Numbered from the stretch's first letter, positions 31,708 through 40,841 are shown. The stretch is DNA of 60,610 bases from an uncultured Armatimonadota bacterium (GCA_937875395.1 CALNCU010000173.1:1-60610), one strand, 5' to 3'. Numbers and translations: made by a program. The notes: a model not told the origin generated them from the sequence alone.

Positions 31708-32514
31708 TTACCGGCCCATCACGCAAGGGTTTTGAAGCATCTCGCCAAGGTCTTCTACCGTAAATGTGGGCTTCATATCCAGCGGGGCCGCCTCCATCTC
31801 TTCTTTTGTAGAGATGCCTGTAAGCACAAAGACTGTTATGGTTCCCGCGCGGTTGCCTACAAGGATATCTGTTTCAAGCCTGTCGCCCACCATAACCGTT
31901 TCTTTGGGCGCGGCTTTGGCAATCTTTAGAAGCTCCTGTATTGCGGGCATGGCGGGTTTGCCTATGACTGTTGGTTCTACGCCTGCAGCCGTTTGTATGG
32001 CGGCCACAATAGATCCGCCGCCCGGCGCAAGGGCGCCTGCCTCAAGGGGCAGGGTGGAATCTGTGTTGGTGGCAATAAATTTTGCACCAGAGAGGATTGC
32101 CTGCTGCGCCTTGTTTAGCTTATCGTACGTAAACCCTCTGTCCAGACCGGCAACAACGTAATCTACCTTTTTCCCTATAGGATCGTCCACAAGAGTCATG
32201 CCTATGTGGGAGAGTTCCTGCTTGAGCCCGTACTCGCCAACTGCGTAGGCGGTTTTGCCCCCTGCATCCTGTTCATTTAGATACAGAGCGGCGGCATAGG
32301 CAGAGGTCATAACGTGATCTTCATCTGTAATAACGTTCATATTGCGAAGTTTTTCCACAAAGGAAGTGCGGGACTTGGTGGCGTTATTGGTGAAGAAGTA
32401 CACCTGGTGGCCAAGCTGCCCCAGGGTTTTTATAGTGGCGACGGCGCTGGGAATAGGATCGTTCCCGCGGTAGACCACTCCGTCAAGATCAAAGACGAAG
32501 GTTCTAACAGACAA
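31708..32514 (-). CDS. HAD-IIA family hydrolase (NagD-like phosphatase)
   Basis: A 268-residue HAD phosphatase of subclass IIA. The nucleophile motif F-D-L-D-G-V-V-Y-R-G is at 8-17, motif II F-F-T-N-N-A-T at about 40-46, the cap domain follows, then I-G-K-P (motif III Lys) and V-G-D-R-L-E-T-D-I (motif IV). Relatives hydrolyse phosphoglycolate, p-nitrophenyl phosphate or nucleotides; the natural substrate is unclear. TTG 32514 has AAAGGTGG five bases upstream. First gene of the unit with thiD and pyrG; a role in supplying or clearing a thiamine-related phosphate is speculative. Confidence 0.9.
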   Translation of the reverse strand: MSVRTFVFDLDGVVYRGNDPIPSAVATIKTLGQLGHQVYFFTNNATKSRTSFVEKLRNMNVITDEDHVMTSAYAAALYLNEQDAGGKTAYAVGEYGLKQELSHIGMTLVDDPIGKKVDYVVAGLDRGFTYDKLNKAQQAILSGAKFIATNTDSTLPLEAGALAPGGGSIVAAIQTAAGVEPTVIGKPAMPAIQELLKIAKAAPKETVMVGDRLETDILVGNRAGTITVFVLTGISTKEEMEAAPLDMKPTFTVEDLGEMLQNPCVMGR

Positions 32515-32544
32515 GTGAACCCACCTTTCGTAAATTGCTCACTA

Positions 32545-32574
32545 ATTTTAACACAGGTCTTAGCTCATCGTCAA
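32545..32574 (-). promoter_or_regulatory. Promoter of the HAD-thiD-pyrG unit
   Basis: On the minus strand TTGACG (32574-32569), 18-base spacer, TAAAAT (32550-32545). Predicted start near 32538, 24 bases before the HAD start codon. Confidence 0.6.
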
Positions 32575-32599
32575 TGTGAATTCTGCTGCTCCCAGTTGT

Positions 32600-32628
32600 T
32601 TGACATGTATTCTAACTGATTGTATAAT
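32600..32628 (+). promoter_or_regulatory. Consensus sigma-70 promoter of the thi operon
   Basis: A perfect TTGACA (32600-32605), 17-base spacer and perfect TATAAT (32623-32628). Predicted start near 32635, just before the TPP riboswitch. Its strength fits a gene set controlled by attenuation. Confidence 0.85.
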
Positions 32629-32651
32629 AGCTTTTACATAATATAATATTG

Positions 32652-32744
32652 CACAAGGGAGCTCATGTTATGGGCTGAGAGTGGGCTGTTAAGCACCAGA
32701 CCTTTTGACCTGATCGGGATAATGCCCGCGTAGGAAGGCTGATG
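32652..32744 (+). promoter_or_regulatory. TPP riboswitch (THI element)
   Basis: The conserved THI blocks are in order: GGGAGC near 32657, GCTGAGAG near 32674-32681, ACCTTTTGACCTGATC near 32700-32715, GGGATAATGCCCGCG near 32716-32730 and AGGAA at 32732. It binds thiamine pyrophosphate in the nascent mRNA. A terminator hairpin follows directly, so it should act by transcription attenuation: TPP bound, terminator forms, thiSGHFE off. Confidence 0.95.
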
Positions 32745-32777
32745 AAAGCACATCTAAACGCGGATGTGCTTTTTTTG
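32745..32777 (+). terminator. Riboswitch-controlled terminator
   Basis: AAAGCACATC (32745-32754) pairs perfectly with GATGTGCTTT (32763-32772) around an 8-base loop, with a run of seven T from 32770. It sits between the TPP aptamer and thiS, as expected for the expression platform. Confidence 0.9.
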
Positions 32778-32797
32778 TTTATATGGGAGGTAGAAGG

Positions 32798-32998
32798 GTG
32801 CGTATTTATGTCAACGGCAAAGAGACCCTGGCAGCCGGACAAATGACAGTGGCGGCGCTGGTGGCTCAAAGAGGGCTTGATCAGAATAAAGTTGTGGTAG
32901 AGCATAACCTGGCTGTTGTACCAAAGGAAGAGTGGTCCAAGTTGGTGCTGGCAGATGGGGATAAGCTGGAGATAGTCTCTTTTGTGGGAGGGGGGTAA
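32798..32998 (+). CDS. thiS: Sulfur carrier protein ThiS
   Basis: A 66-residue ubiquitin-fold protein ending in F-V-G-G-G; the C-terminal Gly-Gly is adenylated by ThiF and converted to thiocarboxylate, the sulfur donor for the thiazole ring. I V-N-G-K-E near the start and A-V-V-P-K-E-E-W in the middle are typical. I prefer GTG at 32798 because GGGAGG lies six bases before it; the earlier in-frame ATG at 32783 would put that ribosome-binding site inside the gene. First gene after the riboswitch terminator, three bases before thiG. Confidence 0.92.
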   Translation: MRIYVNGKETLAAGQMTVAALVAQRGLDQNKVVVEHNLAVVPKEEWSKLVLADGDKLEIVSFVGGG

Positions 32999-33001
32999 GT
33001 T

Positions 33002-33793
33002 ATGCCGGATACACTAAAGATTGGCGGCAGGGAACTTACAAGCCGCCTGTTTCTGGGCACCGGCAAGTTTGCCGGCAACAAGTTGATCTCCGGTGTGGTG
33101 AATGCCTCCGGGGTGCAGGTTATAACTGTGGCGGTCAGGCGTGTGGATACATCTTTTGCCGAAGAAAACATCTTAACCTATATACCGGAGGATTGCATCC
33201 TTATGCCTAACACATCCGGCGCCCGGAATGCCAAAGAAGCGGTGCGCATAGCCAGGCTGGCACGGGCCGCCGGATGCGGCAACTGGATTAAGATAGAAGT
33301 TATCTCAGATAACCGGTACCTGCTGCCGGATAACCATGAGACTATCAAAGCCACAGAGATGCTATCGGCAGAAGGCTTTATAGTGCTCCCTTACATGAGC
33401 CCTGATCTAATGGATGCAAGACGACTTGCAGATGCTGGCGCGGCGGCGGTTATGCCGCTGGGCGCCCCAATAGGCACCAATCGCGGGCTAAGGACAGGGG
33501 AGCTTATCCGCATACTTATTGAAGAAATTCCGCTGCCTATTATAGTAGATGCCGGAATAGGCAGGCCGTCGGAGGCGGCAGAGGCCATGGAGATGGGCGC
33601 CGCCGCCGTGCTGGTTAATACGGCAATCGCCACTGCAGATGACCCTGTGGCAATGGGCCGGGCCTTTGGCATGGCGGTGGCTGCGGGGCGCATGGCATAC
33701 CTCTCCGGGCCCGGTGCGGTTCAACAGTGCGCCAGCGCCTCTTCGCCGCTTACCGGTTTTCTATCACAGGAAGGCTGCAATGAGCTTTCTTAA
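33002..33793 (+). CDS. thiG: Thiazole synthase ThiG
   Basis: A 263-residue TIM-barrel enzyme that condenses 1-deoxy-D-xylulose 5-phosphate, dehydroglycine and the ThiS thiocarboxylate into the thiazole. Markers: R-L-F-L-G-T-G-K-F (15-23), V-I-T-V-A-V-R-R-V (about 40-48), L-P-N-T-S-G-A-x-like block near 68, the Schiff-base Lys in N-W-I-K-I-E-V-I and the phosphate-binding P-I-I-V-D-A-G-I-G-R-P-S. The C-terminal 14 bases overlap the thiH start. Confidence 0.97.
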   Translation: MPDTLKIGGRELTSRLFLGTGKFAGNKLISGVVNASGVQVITVAVRRVDTSFAEENILTYIPEDCILMPNTSGARNAKEAVRIARLARAAGCGNWIKIEVISDNRYLLPDNHETIKATEMLSAEGFIVLPYMSPDLMDARRLADAGAAAVMPLGAPIGTNRGLRTGELIRILIEEIPLPIIVDAGIGRPSEAAEAMEMGAAAVLVNTAIATADDPVAMGRAFGMAVAAGRMAYLSGPGAVQQCASASSPLTGFLSQEGCNELS

Positions 33794-34880
33794 AATAATA
33801 GAAGAGTACCAGGATTTTAATATAGACGCCTTTTTTGACCGCGTAACAGAGGCCGGCGTCCGGCGGGCAATAGGGCAAGACAGGCTGAGTGCAATGGACT
33901 ATCTGACGCTGCTCTCTCCCAGGGCGGAGTCCTGCCTGGAGGAGATGGCTCAAAAGGCTCATCGTTTAACAGTTCAGCACTTTGGACGCACCATGCTGCT
34001 GTTTACGCCCATCTATACAGCCAATTACTGTGTCAACCGTTGCCTGTATTGTAGCTTTAACGCCGGCAACAAGCTGCATCGCACAAAGCTTACTCCAAAG
34101 GAGGTTTCCGCAGAGGCAGAGATTATTGCTGCTACCGGCCTTAAGCATATATTGCTTTTAACCGGGGAATCCCGGCAGCATACGCCGGTATCTTACATAA
34201 AGGATTGCGTCCGGTTGCTTAAACGCCGCTTTACATCCATAAGCATAGAGATATATCCGCTTAACCGGGAGGAGTACAGTGAGCTATCTGAAGCCGGGGT
34301 GGACGGCCTTACACTCTACCAGGAGACTTATGATAGAGATGCCTACGCCTGCCTTCACCCATCCGGGCCCAAACGGGATTACATCTACCGCCTTGACGCC
34401 CCGGAACGCGGCTGCCGGGGAGGTATGCGCAGCGTGAACATAGGCGCGCTCCTGGGCCTCTCCCGGTGGAGGCGGGAGGCCTTCCTTACCGGGCTGCATG
34501 CAGATTACCTGCAAAGCAGCTATCCAGATGTTGAGATAAGCATCTCCCCACCAAGGATGCGCCCGCACCTTGGCGGGTTTCAACCGGCCGTGAATGTTAC
34601 AGATACAAACCTTGTGCAATACGTTACCGCCTTCCGGTTGTTTATGCCCAGAAGCGGCATAACACTCTCAACCCGCGAGCCGGCCGGTCTTCGCAACAAT
34701 ATGACAAAGCTGGGCGTTACAAAGATGTCCGGCGGCACAAGCACCGCGGTAGGCGGCCGGTCTAACGGCAGCGAAGCCGGGCAGTTTAGCATTGCAGATG
34801 AACGGTCTGTGGAGGAGATGGCCAATATGCTCTACAGGCAGGGGTACCAGCCGGTTTTCAAGGACTGGCAGGCGGTTTGA
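33780..34880 (+). CDS. thiH: 2-iminoacetate synthase ThiH (radical SAM)
   Basis: A 366-residue radical SAM enzyme that cleaves tyrosine to give dehydroglycine (2-iminoacetate) for ThiG, the anaerobic-type route. The cluster motif C-x3-C-x2-C is at Cys84, Cys88 and Cys91 (Y-C-V-N-R-C-L-Y-C). Y-Q-E-T-Y and the C-terminal M-S-G-G-T-S-T block match ThiH. ATG 33780 lies inside the end of thiG in another frame. Use of ThiH rather than the oxygen-dependent ThiO suits an anaerobic or microaerophilic lifestyle, which is an inference. Confidence 0.97.
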   Translation: MSFLKIIEEYQDFNIDAFFDRVTEAGVRRAIGQDRLSAMDYLTLLSPRAESCLEEMAQKAHRLTVQHFGRTMLLFTPIYTANYCVNRCLYCSFNAGNKLHRTKLTPKEVSAEAEIIAATGLKHILLLTGESRQHTPVSYIKDCVRLLKRRFTSISIEIYPLNREEYSELSEAGVDGLTLYQETYDRDAYACLHPSGPKRDYIYRLDAPERGCRGGMRSVNIGALLGLSRWRREAFLTGLHADYLQSSYPDVEISISPPRMRPHLGGFQPAVNVTDTNLVQYVTAFRLFMPRSGITLSTREPAGLRNNMTKLGVTKMSGGTSTAVGGRSNGSEAGQFSIADERSVEEMANMLYRQGYQPVFKDWQAV

Positions 34881-34943
34881 GCAGGTGGAGCGGACCTCTG
34901 TTCCTGCCCAAAAGCAACCTTTGGCTCAAGGGAGGGAGATTGC

Positions 34944-35561
34944 ATGAACCAGTTTGAGCAGGCCCTGGGCCGGTATTTAAGCCGGGATCAGTTAAAGAAA
35001 ATACGGGCGGTAAAAGTGGGCATAGCCGGCGCGGGAGGATTAGGGTCTAACTGCGCCGCGGCACTGGTGCGTACCGGTTTCCGCCATATCAAGATAGTAG
35101 ATTTTGATACGGTGGATTGCAGCAATCTCAACCGGCAGTTCTATTTTCTGCGGCAGGCAGGCCGCACCAAGGTAGAGGCTCTGCGGGAGAACCTGGCATG
35201 CATAAATCCGGCGGCGGACATAGAGATTCTTCCTGTCAGGATGGAGGCCAAAAACGCGGCGGGACTCTTTGCAGATTGCCACGTGGTGGTAGAGGCCTTA
35301 GACCGGGCGGAATACAAGAAGCTGATAGTAGAGGCATACCTTCCTTCAAACAAGCTGCTGGTGGCGGCCTCAGGACTGGCCGGATGGGGGGATAGCGACC
35401 GGATAAAGGTACACAAAGTGAAAGATAACTTCTACATTATAGGCGATCTATCCACCGGCACAGGCCCGGGTGCGCCGCCCCTGGCCCCCTGCGTATTAAT
35501 AGCCGCCGCCAAACAGGCAGATGTGGTTCTAAGCTGCACGCTGCAAGGAGGATGTGTTTAA
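34944..35561 (+). CDS. thiF: ThiS adenylyltransferase ThiF
   Basis: A 205-residue E1-like enzyme that adenylates the C-terminus of ThiS. The ATP-binding V-G-I-A-G-A-G-G-L-G-S-N (26-37) and N-L-N-R-Q-F-Y (58-64) with D-F-D near 50 are intact. It is shorter than the E. coli protein (about 250 residues) and lacks the C-x2-C zinc pairs, like the compact ThiF of clostridia. GGGAGGGAG precedes ATG 34944. The 63-base gap after thiH shows no promoter. Confidence 0.93.
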   Translation: MNQFEQALGRYLSRDQLKKIRAVKVGIAGAGGLGSNCAAALVRTGFRHIKIVDFDTVDCSNLNRQFYFLRQAGRTKVEALRENLACINPAADIEILPVRMEAKNAAGLFADCHVVVEALDRAEYKKLIVEAYLPSNKLLVAASGLAGWGDSDRIKVHKVKDNFYIIGDLSTGTGPGAPPLAPCVLIAAAKQADVVLSCTLQGGCV

Positions 35562-36212
35562 GTGAAATATAGATCAAACCTAAGCAACTTCCTGGCCACA
35601 GATATCTACGGCATAACGGCGGATGAATACTCCCGCGGCCGCGGCAATGTAGAGACAGTACGGCAGATGGTGGAGGCCGGCATCAAGGTAATACAGTACC
35701 GGGAGAAGCATAAATCCGCCCGGCAGATGTACCAGGAGTGCACAGCCATCAGAGAGATTACCCGCAGGTGCGGCATCACCTTTATTGTAAACGATCACAT
35801 AGACCTGGCTGTAAGTGTGTGCGCCGACGGTGTTCACATAGGGCAGGACGATCTCCCCCCGCAAGAGGTACGCCGGCTGGCAGGGGATGAAATGATCATA
35901 GGCCTCTCCACCCACTCGCCCGCACAGGCACGGGCCGCATCAGATATAGCCGGCATCATAGACTATATAGGGGTAGGCCCCATCTTTGCAACAAGAACCA
36001 AAAGGGACGTCTGCCGCCCGGTGGGTCTTGCGTATCTTGAGTATGTTGCAAATAACATAAGCCTCCCCTTTGTGGCAATCGGCGGTATCAAGGAACACAA
36101 CATAAGGCTTGTGCGTGCCGGGGGCGCCGGAATTATCTCGCTTGTAACAGAGATTGTGGGCGCCCCGGATATACCGGCCAAAGTGAGTGCGTTAAGGGCA
36201 GTGCTTTCTTAA
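35562..36212 (+). CDS. thiE: Thiamine phosphate synthase ThiE
   Basis: A 216-residue TIM-barrel enzyme joining HMP-pyrophosphate and thiazole phosphate to give thiamine phosphate. V-I-Q-Y-R-E-K near residue 42, F-I-V-N-D-H-I-D-L-A near 69, G-V-H-I-G-Q-D-D near 87, S-T-H-S near 107 and G-V-G-P-I-F-A-T-R-T-K near 128 are the family's binding residues. GTG 35562 directly abuts the TAA of thiF (TAAGTG), so it is coupled. Last gene of thiSGHFE; thiC is not in the window. Confidence 0.95.
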   Translation: MKYRSNLSNFLATDIYGITADEYSRGRGNVETVRQMVEAGIKVIQYREKHKSARQMYQECTAIREITRRCGITFIVNDHIDLAVSVCADGVHIGQDDLPPQEVRRLAGDEMIIGLSTHSPAQARAASDIAGIIDYIGVGPIFATRTKRDVCRPVGLAYLEYVANNISLPFVAIGGIKEHNIRLVRAGGAGIISLVTEIVGAPDIPAKVSALRAVLS

Positions 36213-36223
36213 AAGATAGACTA

Positions 36224-36255
36224 TTTACAAACCTGTGCCATAATGCTAAGATAGC
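36224..36255 (+). promoter_or_regulatory. Promoter of the rhamnosidase gene, with small palindrome
   Basis: TTTACA (36224-36229), 17-base spacer, TAAGAT (36247-36252). The -10 lies in the palindrome GCTA-AGA-TAGC (36245-36255), which could be an operator. The GH78 start is 55 bases downstream. Confidence 0.55.
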
Positions 36256-36306
36256 TGCCGTACGCTAGTAAGCTTAAATACATATCAAGCAAAAAGGGGG
36301 CATGCC

Positions 36307-39003
36307 ATGCCTGAGCATACGGAATATAAATTAACAACCACCAACTTAATGTGCGAATACCTGGTTAATCCACTTGGCATAGATACCAGGCAGCCGCGCC
36401 TTAGCTGGGAGTTGCATTCAGATAAGCGCGGAGAACACCAGACGGCATACCAGATATTGGTAGCTACAGACGTGGAACTGCTTAAACAAGATACAGGAAA
36501 CCTGTGGGATTCCGGCAAGGTTGTCTCCGGCCAGTCCGTCCATATGGTTTACGGCGGCGTGCCCCTGCAATCCGGCATGAGATGCTACTGGAAGGTTCGG
36601 GTATGGGATTCGGAAGGGTGCGCTGCCCCATACAGCAATACAGGCTGGTGGGAGATGGGGCTGCTCGCAGAGGCGGAGTGGCAGGCCCGGTGGATAGGTG
36701 CGCCTCCGCCCGCAATCCCGGAAGGCGCCACGGCAGGCCCCTCACCCCTGCTCCGCCGGGAGTTTACCTTAGACCAACCGGCAGTCTCCGCCCGCGCATA
36801 CATCTGCGGGCTTGGGTACCATGAACTCTACATAAACGGCCGGAAGGCCGGGGACAGCGTGCTTGAGCCATCCGTCACCCGCTACGACCGCCGCGCATCC
36901 TACGTAACGCGCGACATCACGGATATGCTCTCCACCGGCAAAAATGCCGTGGGAGTCATGCTGGGGAGCGGCTGGTACAATTGTCATACTAAAGAGGTGT
37001 GGGATTTCAGTGCAGCCCCCTGGCGCGATCTGCCCAAGATGCTGTTGCACATACACATAACGCTGGCAGACGGTTCCTGCCAACAAATAGTAAGCGATAC
37101 CAGTTGGCGCACCTCCACCGGGCCGCTTGTCTTTGAAGGCCTTCGGAATGGGGAGATATACGATGCCCGGCAGGAAAAACCGGGCTGGCTCCTGCCGGAA
37201 TACAACGACAGCAAATGGGATGCCGCAAGGGTAGTCCCCGGCCCCGGGGGGGTTCTATCCGCACAGCAGATGCAGCCGTGCAAAGTAATGGAAACCATAG
37301 AACCGATCTCCGTAACAGAGGTCAACCCCGGCGTTTTTGTGTACGACATGGGGCAGAACTTTGCCGGCTGGGCGCAGCTTAACATCTCCGGCCCGGCGGG
37401 TACCCAGGTAACCCTAAAGTATTCTGAACAGATTGCGCCAAACGGCGAAATTGATAGAAGCGAAGTTAACGCGCTTATAAAAAGCGGGGGCTTTCAAACA
37501 GACAGGTACATTCTAAAAGGGAGCGGCCCGGAGACCTGGGAGCCAAGATTCACATACCACGGCTTCCGGTACGTTGAAGTAACCGGCTTCCCCGGCACGC
37601 CAACTCTGGATAACCTTAAAGGCCGGGTGGTTCACACCGCTTTTGATTCCGCCGGAGAGTTCTCCTGCTCAAACGAGCTGTTAAACTCCATCCAAAAATG
37701 CGCCAGATGGGCGTATATAAGCAATTATGTGGGCATACCCACAGACTGCCCGCAGAGAGAAAAGAACGGATGGACGGGGGATGCCATGCTTGCCGCAGAG
37801 ACCGGCCTCTTCAACTTTGCGCCCCAGGCGGCCTATACCAAGTGGATGGCGGATTTTGCAGATGAACAGCGCCCCAGCGGGCAGTTACCCGGCATAATCC
37901 CCACAGGCGGCTGGGGATACAACTGGGGGAGCGGCCCGGCGTGGGACAGCGCCTACACCCACATTCCGTGGTACCTCTACCTGTACTCCGGGGACACGCG
38001 AATCCTTGAGATCCACTACAAACAGATGAAACGTTACCTGGACTATATGACCAGCATGTCCATAGATAACATACTCTACTTTGGACTGGGGGACTGGTGC
38101 CCGCCGGTGCCAAAGGATGAGAACATTGCACCGGTAGAACTCACTTCTACGGGCTACTACTATGCCAACAGCCTTATACTGGCAAGGGCGGCAGAACTGC
38201 TTGGGTATCACAGTGACAAGGAGACCCATCTGGCACTGGCAAAGCAGATAAAAGAGGCCTTTAACGCCAAATTCTATGATTCCAAAACCGGCAGATATGC
38301 AGACGGTAGTCAGACAGCGCAGGCTTGCGCGCTCTTCCAGGGGCTGGTGCCGGAGGGTGAGCGTTCAAAGGTGCTCTCCCGCCTGCTCTCTGCCATAGAA
38401 GAGAAGGACAACCACCCATGGTTTGGCATACTGGGCGCAAAATATGTGCTTAATGTGCTTACGGATGAAGGCTGCGCAGATACGGCCTTCAAAATTGCCA
38501 CGCAGACCACATATCCCAGCTGGGGGCACTGGCTTGCCCAGGGTGCAACCACGCTCTGGGAGACATGGGAAGGCACGGATTCTCAGAATCACATCATGTT
38601 TGGCGATATAAGCGCGTGGATGTATAAGACGCTTGCCGGAATAGCGCCGGATGCATCATCTCCGGGGTTCCGGCACTTTACCATCCGCCCGCAGGTACTA
38701 TCCGGGCTTACCTGGGCAAAAGCGGAGCATAAGTGCATGTACGGCCTCATTAAAAGCGGCTGGCGCGTTACGGAAGATTCCATACTCTTTGATGTGCAGA
38801 TACCGGCAAATACCACAGCCACCATCTACCTCCCTGCAGAAAACCCCGATGCCGTGCAGGAGAGCGGGCATTCTATTGACAATATATATGGGATAGTGAC
38901 GGCCGGAGAAGAGGATGGCTGCATAATCCTGAACGCAGGTTCTGGAGAATATCACTTTACAATCAGGGCTGTCAGCCGGGAGAATAAATTATGCCCGAGA
39001 TAA
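36307..39003 (+). CDS. Alpha-L-rhamnosidase, GH78
   Basis: An 898-residue glycoside hydrolase releasing terminal L-rhamnose from plant glycans, flavonoid glycosides or rhamnogalacturonan. It begins with the fibronectin-like domain typical of GH78 (N-P-L-G-I-D-x-x-x-P-R-L-S-W near 22-35), then the beta-sandwich Bac_rhamnosid_N region, and the (alpha/alpha)6 catalytic barrel with I-P-T-D-C-P-Q-R-E-K-N-G-W-T-G-D (about 478-493), which holds the acidic catalytic residues, and S-W-G-H-W-L near 738. No signal peptide is visible, so it is probably cytosolic, acting on imported oligosaccharides. AAAAAGGGGG precedes ATG 36307. The end overlaps the GNAT gene by 13 bases. Confidence 0.93.
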   Translation: MPEHTEYKLTTTNLMCEYLVNPLGIDTRQPRLSWELHSDKRGEHQTAYQILVATDVELLKQDTGNLWDSGKVVSGQSVHMVYGGVPLQSGMRCYWKVRVWDSEGCAAPYSNTGWWEMGLLAEAEWQARWIGAPPPAIPEGATAGPSPLLRREFTLDQPAVSARAYICGLGYHELYINGRKAGDSVLEPSVTRYDRRASYVTRDITDMLSTGKNAVGVMLGSGWYNCHTKEVWDFSAAPWRDLPKMLLHIHITLADGSCQQIVSDTSWRTSTGPLVFEGLRNGEIYDARQEKPGWLLPEYNDSKWDAARVVPGPGGVLSAQQMQPCKVMETIEPISVTEVNPGVFVYDMGQNFAGWAQLNISGPAGTQVTLKYSEQIAPNGEIDRSEVNALIKSGGFQTDRYILKGSGPETWEPRFTYHGFRYVEVTGFPGTPTLDNLKGRVVHTAFDSAGEFSCSNELLNSIQKCARWAYISNYVGIPTDCPQREKNGWTGDAMLAAETGLFNFAPQAAYTKWMADFADEQRPSGQLPGIIPTGGWGYNWGSGPAWDSAYTHIPWYLYLYSGDTRILEIHYKQMKRYLDYMTSMSIDNILYFGLGDWCPPVPKDENIAPVELTSTGYYYANSLILARAAELLGYHSDKETHLALAKQIKEAFNAKFYDSKTGRYADGSQTAQACALFQGLVPEGERSKVLSRLLSAIEEKDNHPWFGILGAKYVLNVLTDEGCADTAFKIATQTTYPSWGHWLAQGATTLWETWEGTDSQNHIMFGDISAWMYKTLAGIAPDASSPGFRHFTIRPQVLSGLTWAKAEHKCMYGLIKSGWRVTEDSILFDVQIPANTTATIYLPAENPDAVQESGHSIDNIYGIVTAGEEDGCIILNAGSGEYHFTIRAVSRENKLCPR

Positions 39004-39503
39004 CAATTTGTGAATTCAAGCCGGGGGACGCTGCAGATGTCTCCCGCATCATCTGCGAATCTTTTAAGGATGTTTTCTGCGGAAAACTTCCAGAGTACTT
39101 TGCCCCATCGCACTCACCAGAAAAGATGATAGAAATGGCTCTGTCAAAAGACCCGTATGAAAAACGCATGGCCCTTGTAGCATTGAGCGATGGAAAAGTT
39201 ATTGGTTATGCAAGAGGCACGGCACACGTCTGCGGTCTGGGCAGCTGGGAAACAGTTGCCGTGGACCCGGATTTCCGGAAGGGCGGAGTGGCATCCGCAT
39301 TCATGGAAAGGATGCTGGAGTTCTGGCGCAAGAGCGGCACCCGCAAAGTCTCCACATGCGTAACGGCATCAAACACCCGCGCCGCGCTCTTTTACTTTAA
39401 GCACGGTTTTACGGTGGAAGGGTACCGGAAAGACCATTTTGCCCCCGGCATGGATGAGATAATCCTGGCCCGGTTCCTCTGGTTATATGCGCAGAATACC
39501 TGA
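38991..39503 (+). CDS. GNAT family N-acetyltransferase
   Basis: A 170-residue acetyl-CoA-dependent acyltransferase. V-A-V-D-P-D-F-R-K-G-G-V-A-S-A-F (about 87-102) contains the pyrophosphate-binding [QR]-x-x-G-x-[GA] motif, followed by N-T-R-A-A-L-F-Y-F-K-H-G-F near 126-138. The substrate is unknown. It starts inside the end of the rhamnosidase gene and is followed at 13 bases by the M28 peptidase gene, so all three belong to one transcript. Confidence 0.87.
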   Translation: MPEITICEFKPGDAADVSRIICESFKDVFCGKLPEYFAPSHSPEKMIEMALSKDPYEKRMALVALSDGKVIGYARGTAHVCGLGSWETVAVDPDFRKGGVASAFMERMLEFWRKSGTRKVSTCVTASNTRAALFYFKHGFTVEGYRKDHFAPGMDEIILARFLWLYAQNT

Positions 39504-39516
39504 AAGTGAGAAGAAG

Positions 39517-40812
39517 ATGAAAGAGACGGCTTCAGCACAAAATATTCAGCAACACCTGTCATACCTTACAGAAACCATAGGCGTCAGGCTGGCAGGGTCA
39601 GAAGGGGAACGCAATGCCGCTCTGTACATTGCGGAGCGCTTTCAGGATTACGGCGCAAAAGTAGCAATAGAAGAGTTCCCAATCCGCCAACGGGTGGTAG
39701 AAGAAGAACGCCTGCTTATTCAGGCGGGAGACCGGTGGCATGAATTCCCGTGTTCCCTCTTCAGCAGCACCCCCGGAACAAACGGCAAAATAGTAGAGGC
39801 GCCTATTGTATTTTTTGAGGCCGTGTCCCAGCAGCACCGGAAAGACCTCTCTTTTCTCTCTGGCAAGGCCGTGGTACATATGGGCTCACACATAGAGTCC
39901 AGGGAATACTACCGGCGGCTTATAGAAGCCGGGCCGGCGTTTTTGCTGATGGTTGACATCAGGCACCCGGGCAGCGTGCCCATTGCAGACGGCATGTTCC
40001 CCGCATATACATCGGCTATAGGCGCCGTCCCCACGGTGAGCGTGGCGTATATGGATGCATGGAAGTGGAAGGCGGAAGGCGCAAAGAGCGCAAAACTTAT
40101 GGTTAAGGGAGGGATGCAGCCCGCAGTCTCCCAAAACGTAATTGCCGTCCTCCCGGGCAAATCACCTGGTGCAGGGGCTATTGTACTGGGCGCCCATCAC
40201 GATACCCAGGCCGGCACGACAGGCGCAGATGACAACGCCAGCGGAGTATCGGCCCTGCTAGAGATTTGCAGGGTGCTAAACTCAACACAGAGGGATCGGG
40301 AGATCAGGCTGATCAGCTTTGGCGCAGAGGAGCAGCTGTCAGAGGGGAGCGCATACCACGTATGCCGTCACATAGATCAGATTAAAAGAGATACAAAGTT
40401 TGTGTTTAATATGGATAGTTGCGGTTCATTGCTTGGCTGGACATCGCTGGTCTGCAATAGCTCCCAGGTTTTTACCAATTATGCGCGGGAGTGCTTTGAA
40501 AGCAGAGGGGAATATCTCACCATTGAAACAGATGCCCTGCCGTACGGTGATCACTTTCCCTTTGCAGCTGTGGGCATTCCGGCCTTCTGGTTGTTAAGGC
40601 ACAACTGTTCGTCCGGACTGTTCTATCATCACCAGAGCAATAACAACATCTCCAAAGTCTCCTCAGAGATCATAGCCCGCCTTGCAGATTGCGTTGCAGG
40701 GCTGGTGGAAGGCCTGGGGAGCGGCCCGTTCCCGTTCCCTACCGCCATTCCGGAGGAGATGCAGGCGGTTATTACCAGGTATTGGAACGATCTGTTTGTA
40801 AAAGAGCCTTAA
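39517..40812 (+). CDS. M28 family zinc peptidase (aminopeptidase type)
   Basis: A 431-residue protein with an inserted PA-like domain (about 90-190) and an M28 di-zinc catalytic domain. Zinc and catalytic residues are visible: G-A-H-H-D-T-Q-A-G (His, Asp), A-D-D-N-A-S-G (bridging Asp), F-G-A-E-E-Q (Glu pair), N-M-D-S-C-G (Asp) and F-Y-H-H-Q-S near residue 375 (His). No signal peptide, so an intracellular aminopeptidase or amidohydrolase acting on imported peptides or acyl-amino sugars is likely. ATG 39517 follows GAGAAG; an earlier start at 39487 would overlap the GNAT gene. Confidence 0.85.
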   Translation: MKETASAQNIQQHLSYLTETIGVRLAGSEGERNAALYIAERFQDYGAKVAIEEFPIRQRVVEEERLLIQAGDRWHEFPCSLFSSTPGTNGKIVEAPIVFFEAVSQQHRKDLSFLSGKAVVHMGSHIESREYYRRLIEAGPAFLLMVDIRHPGSVPIADGMFPAYTSAIGAVPTVSVAYMDAWKWKAEGAKSAKLMVKGGMQPAVSQNVIAVLPGKSPGAGAIVLGAHHDTQAGTTGADDNASGVSALLEICRVLNSTQRDREIRLISFGAEEQLSEGSAYHVCRHIDQIKRDTKFVFNMDSCGSLLGWTSLVCNSSQVFTNYARECFESRGEYLTIETDALPYGDHFPFAAVGIPAFWLLRHNCSSGLFYHHQSNNNISKVSSEIIARLADCVAGLVEGLGSGPFPFPTAIPEEMQAVITRYWNDLFVKEP

Positions 40813-40841
40813 ACCGCCTTCTCCGCCCATCCCTGCAGTTC

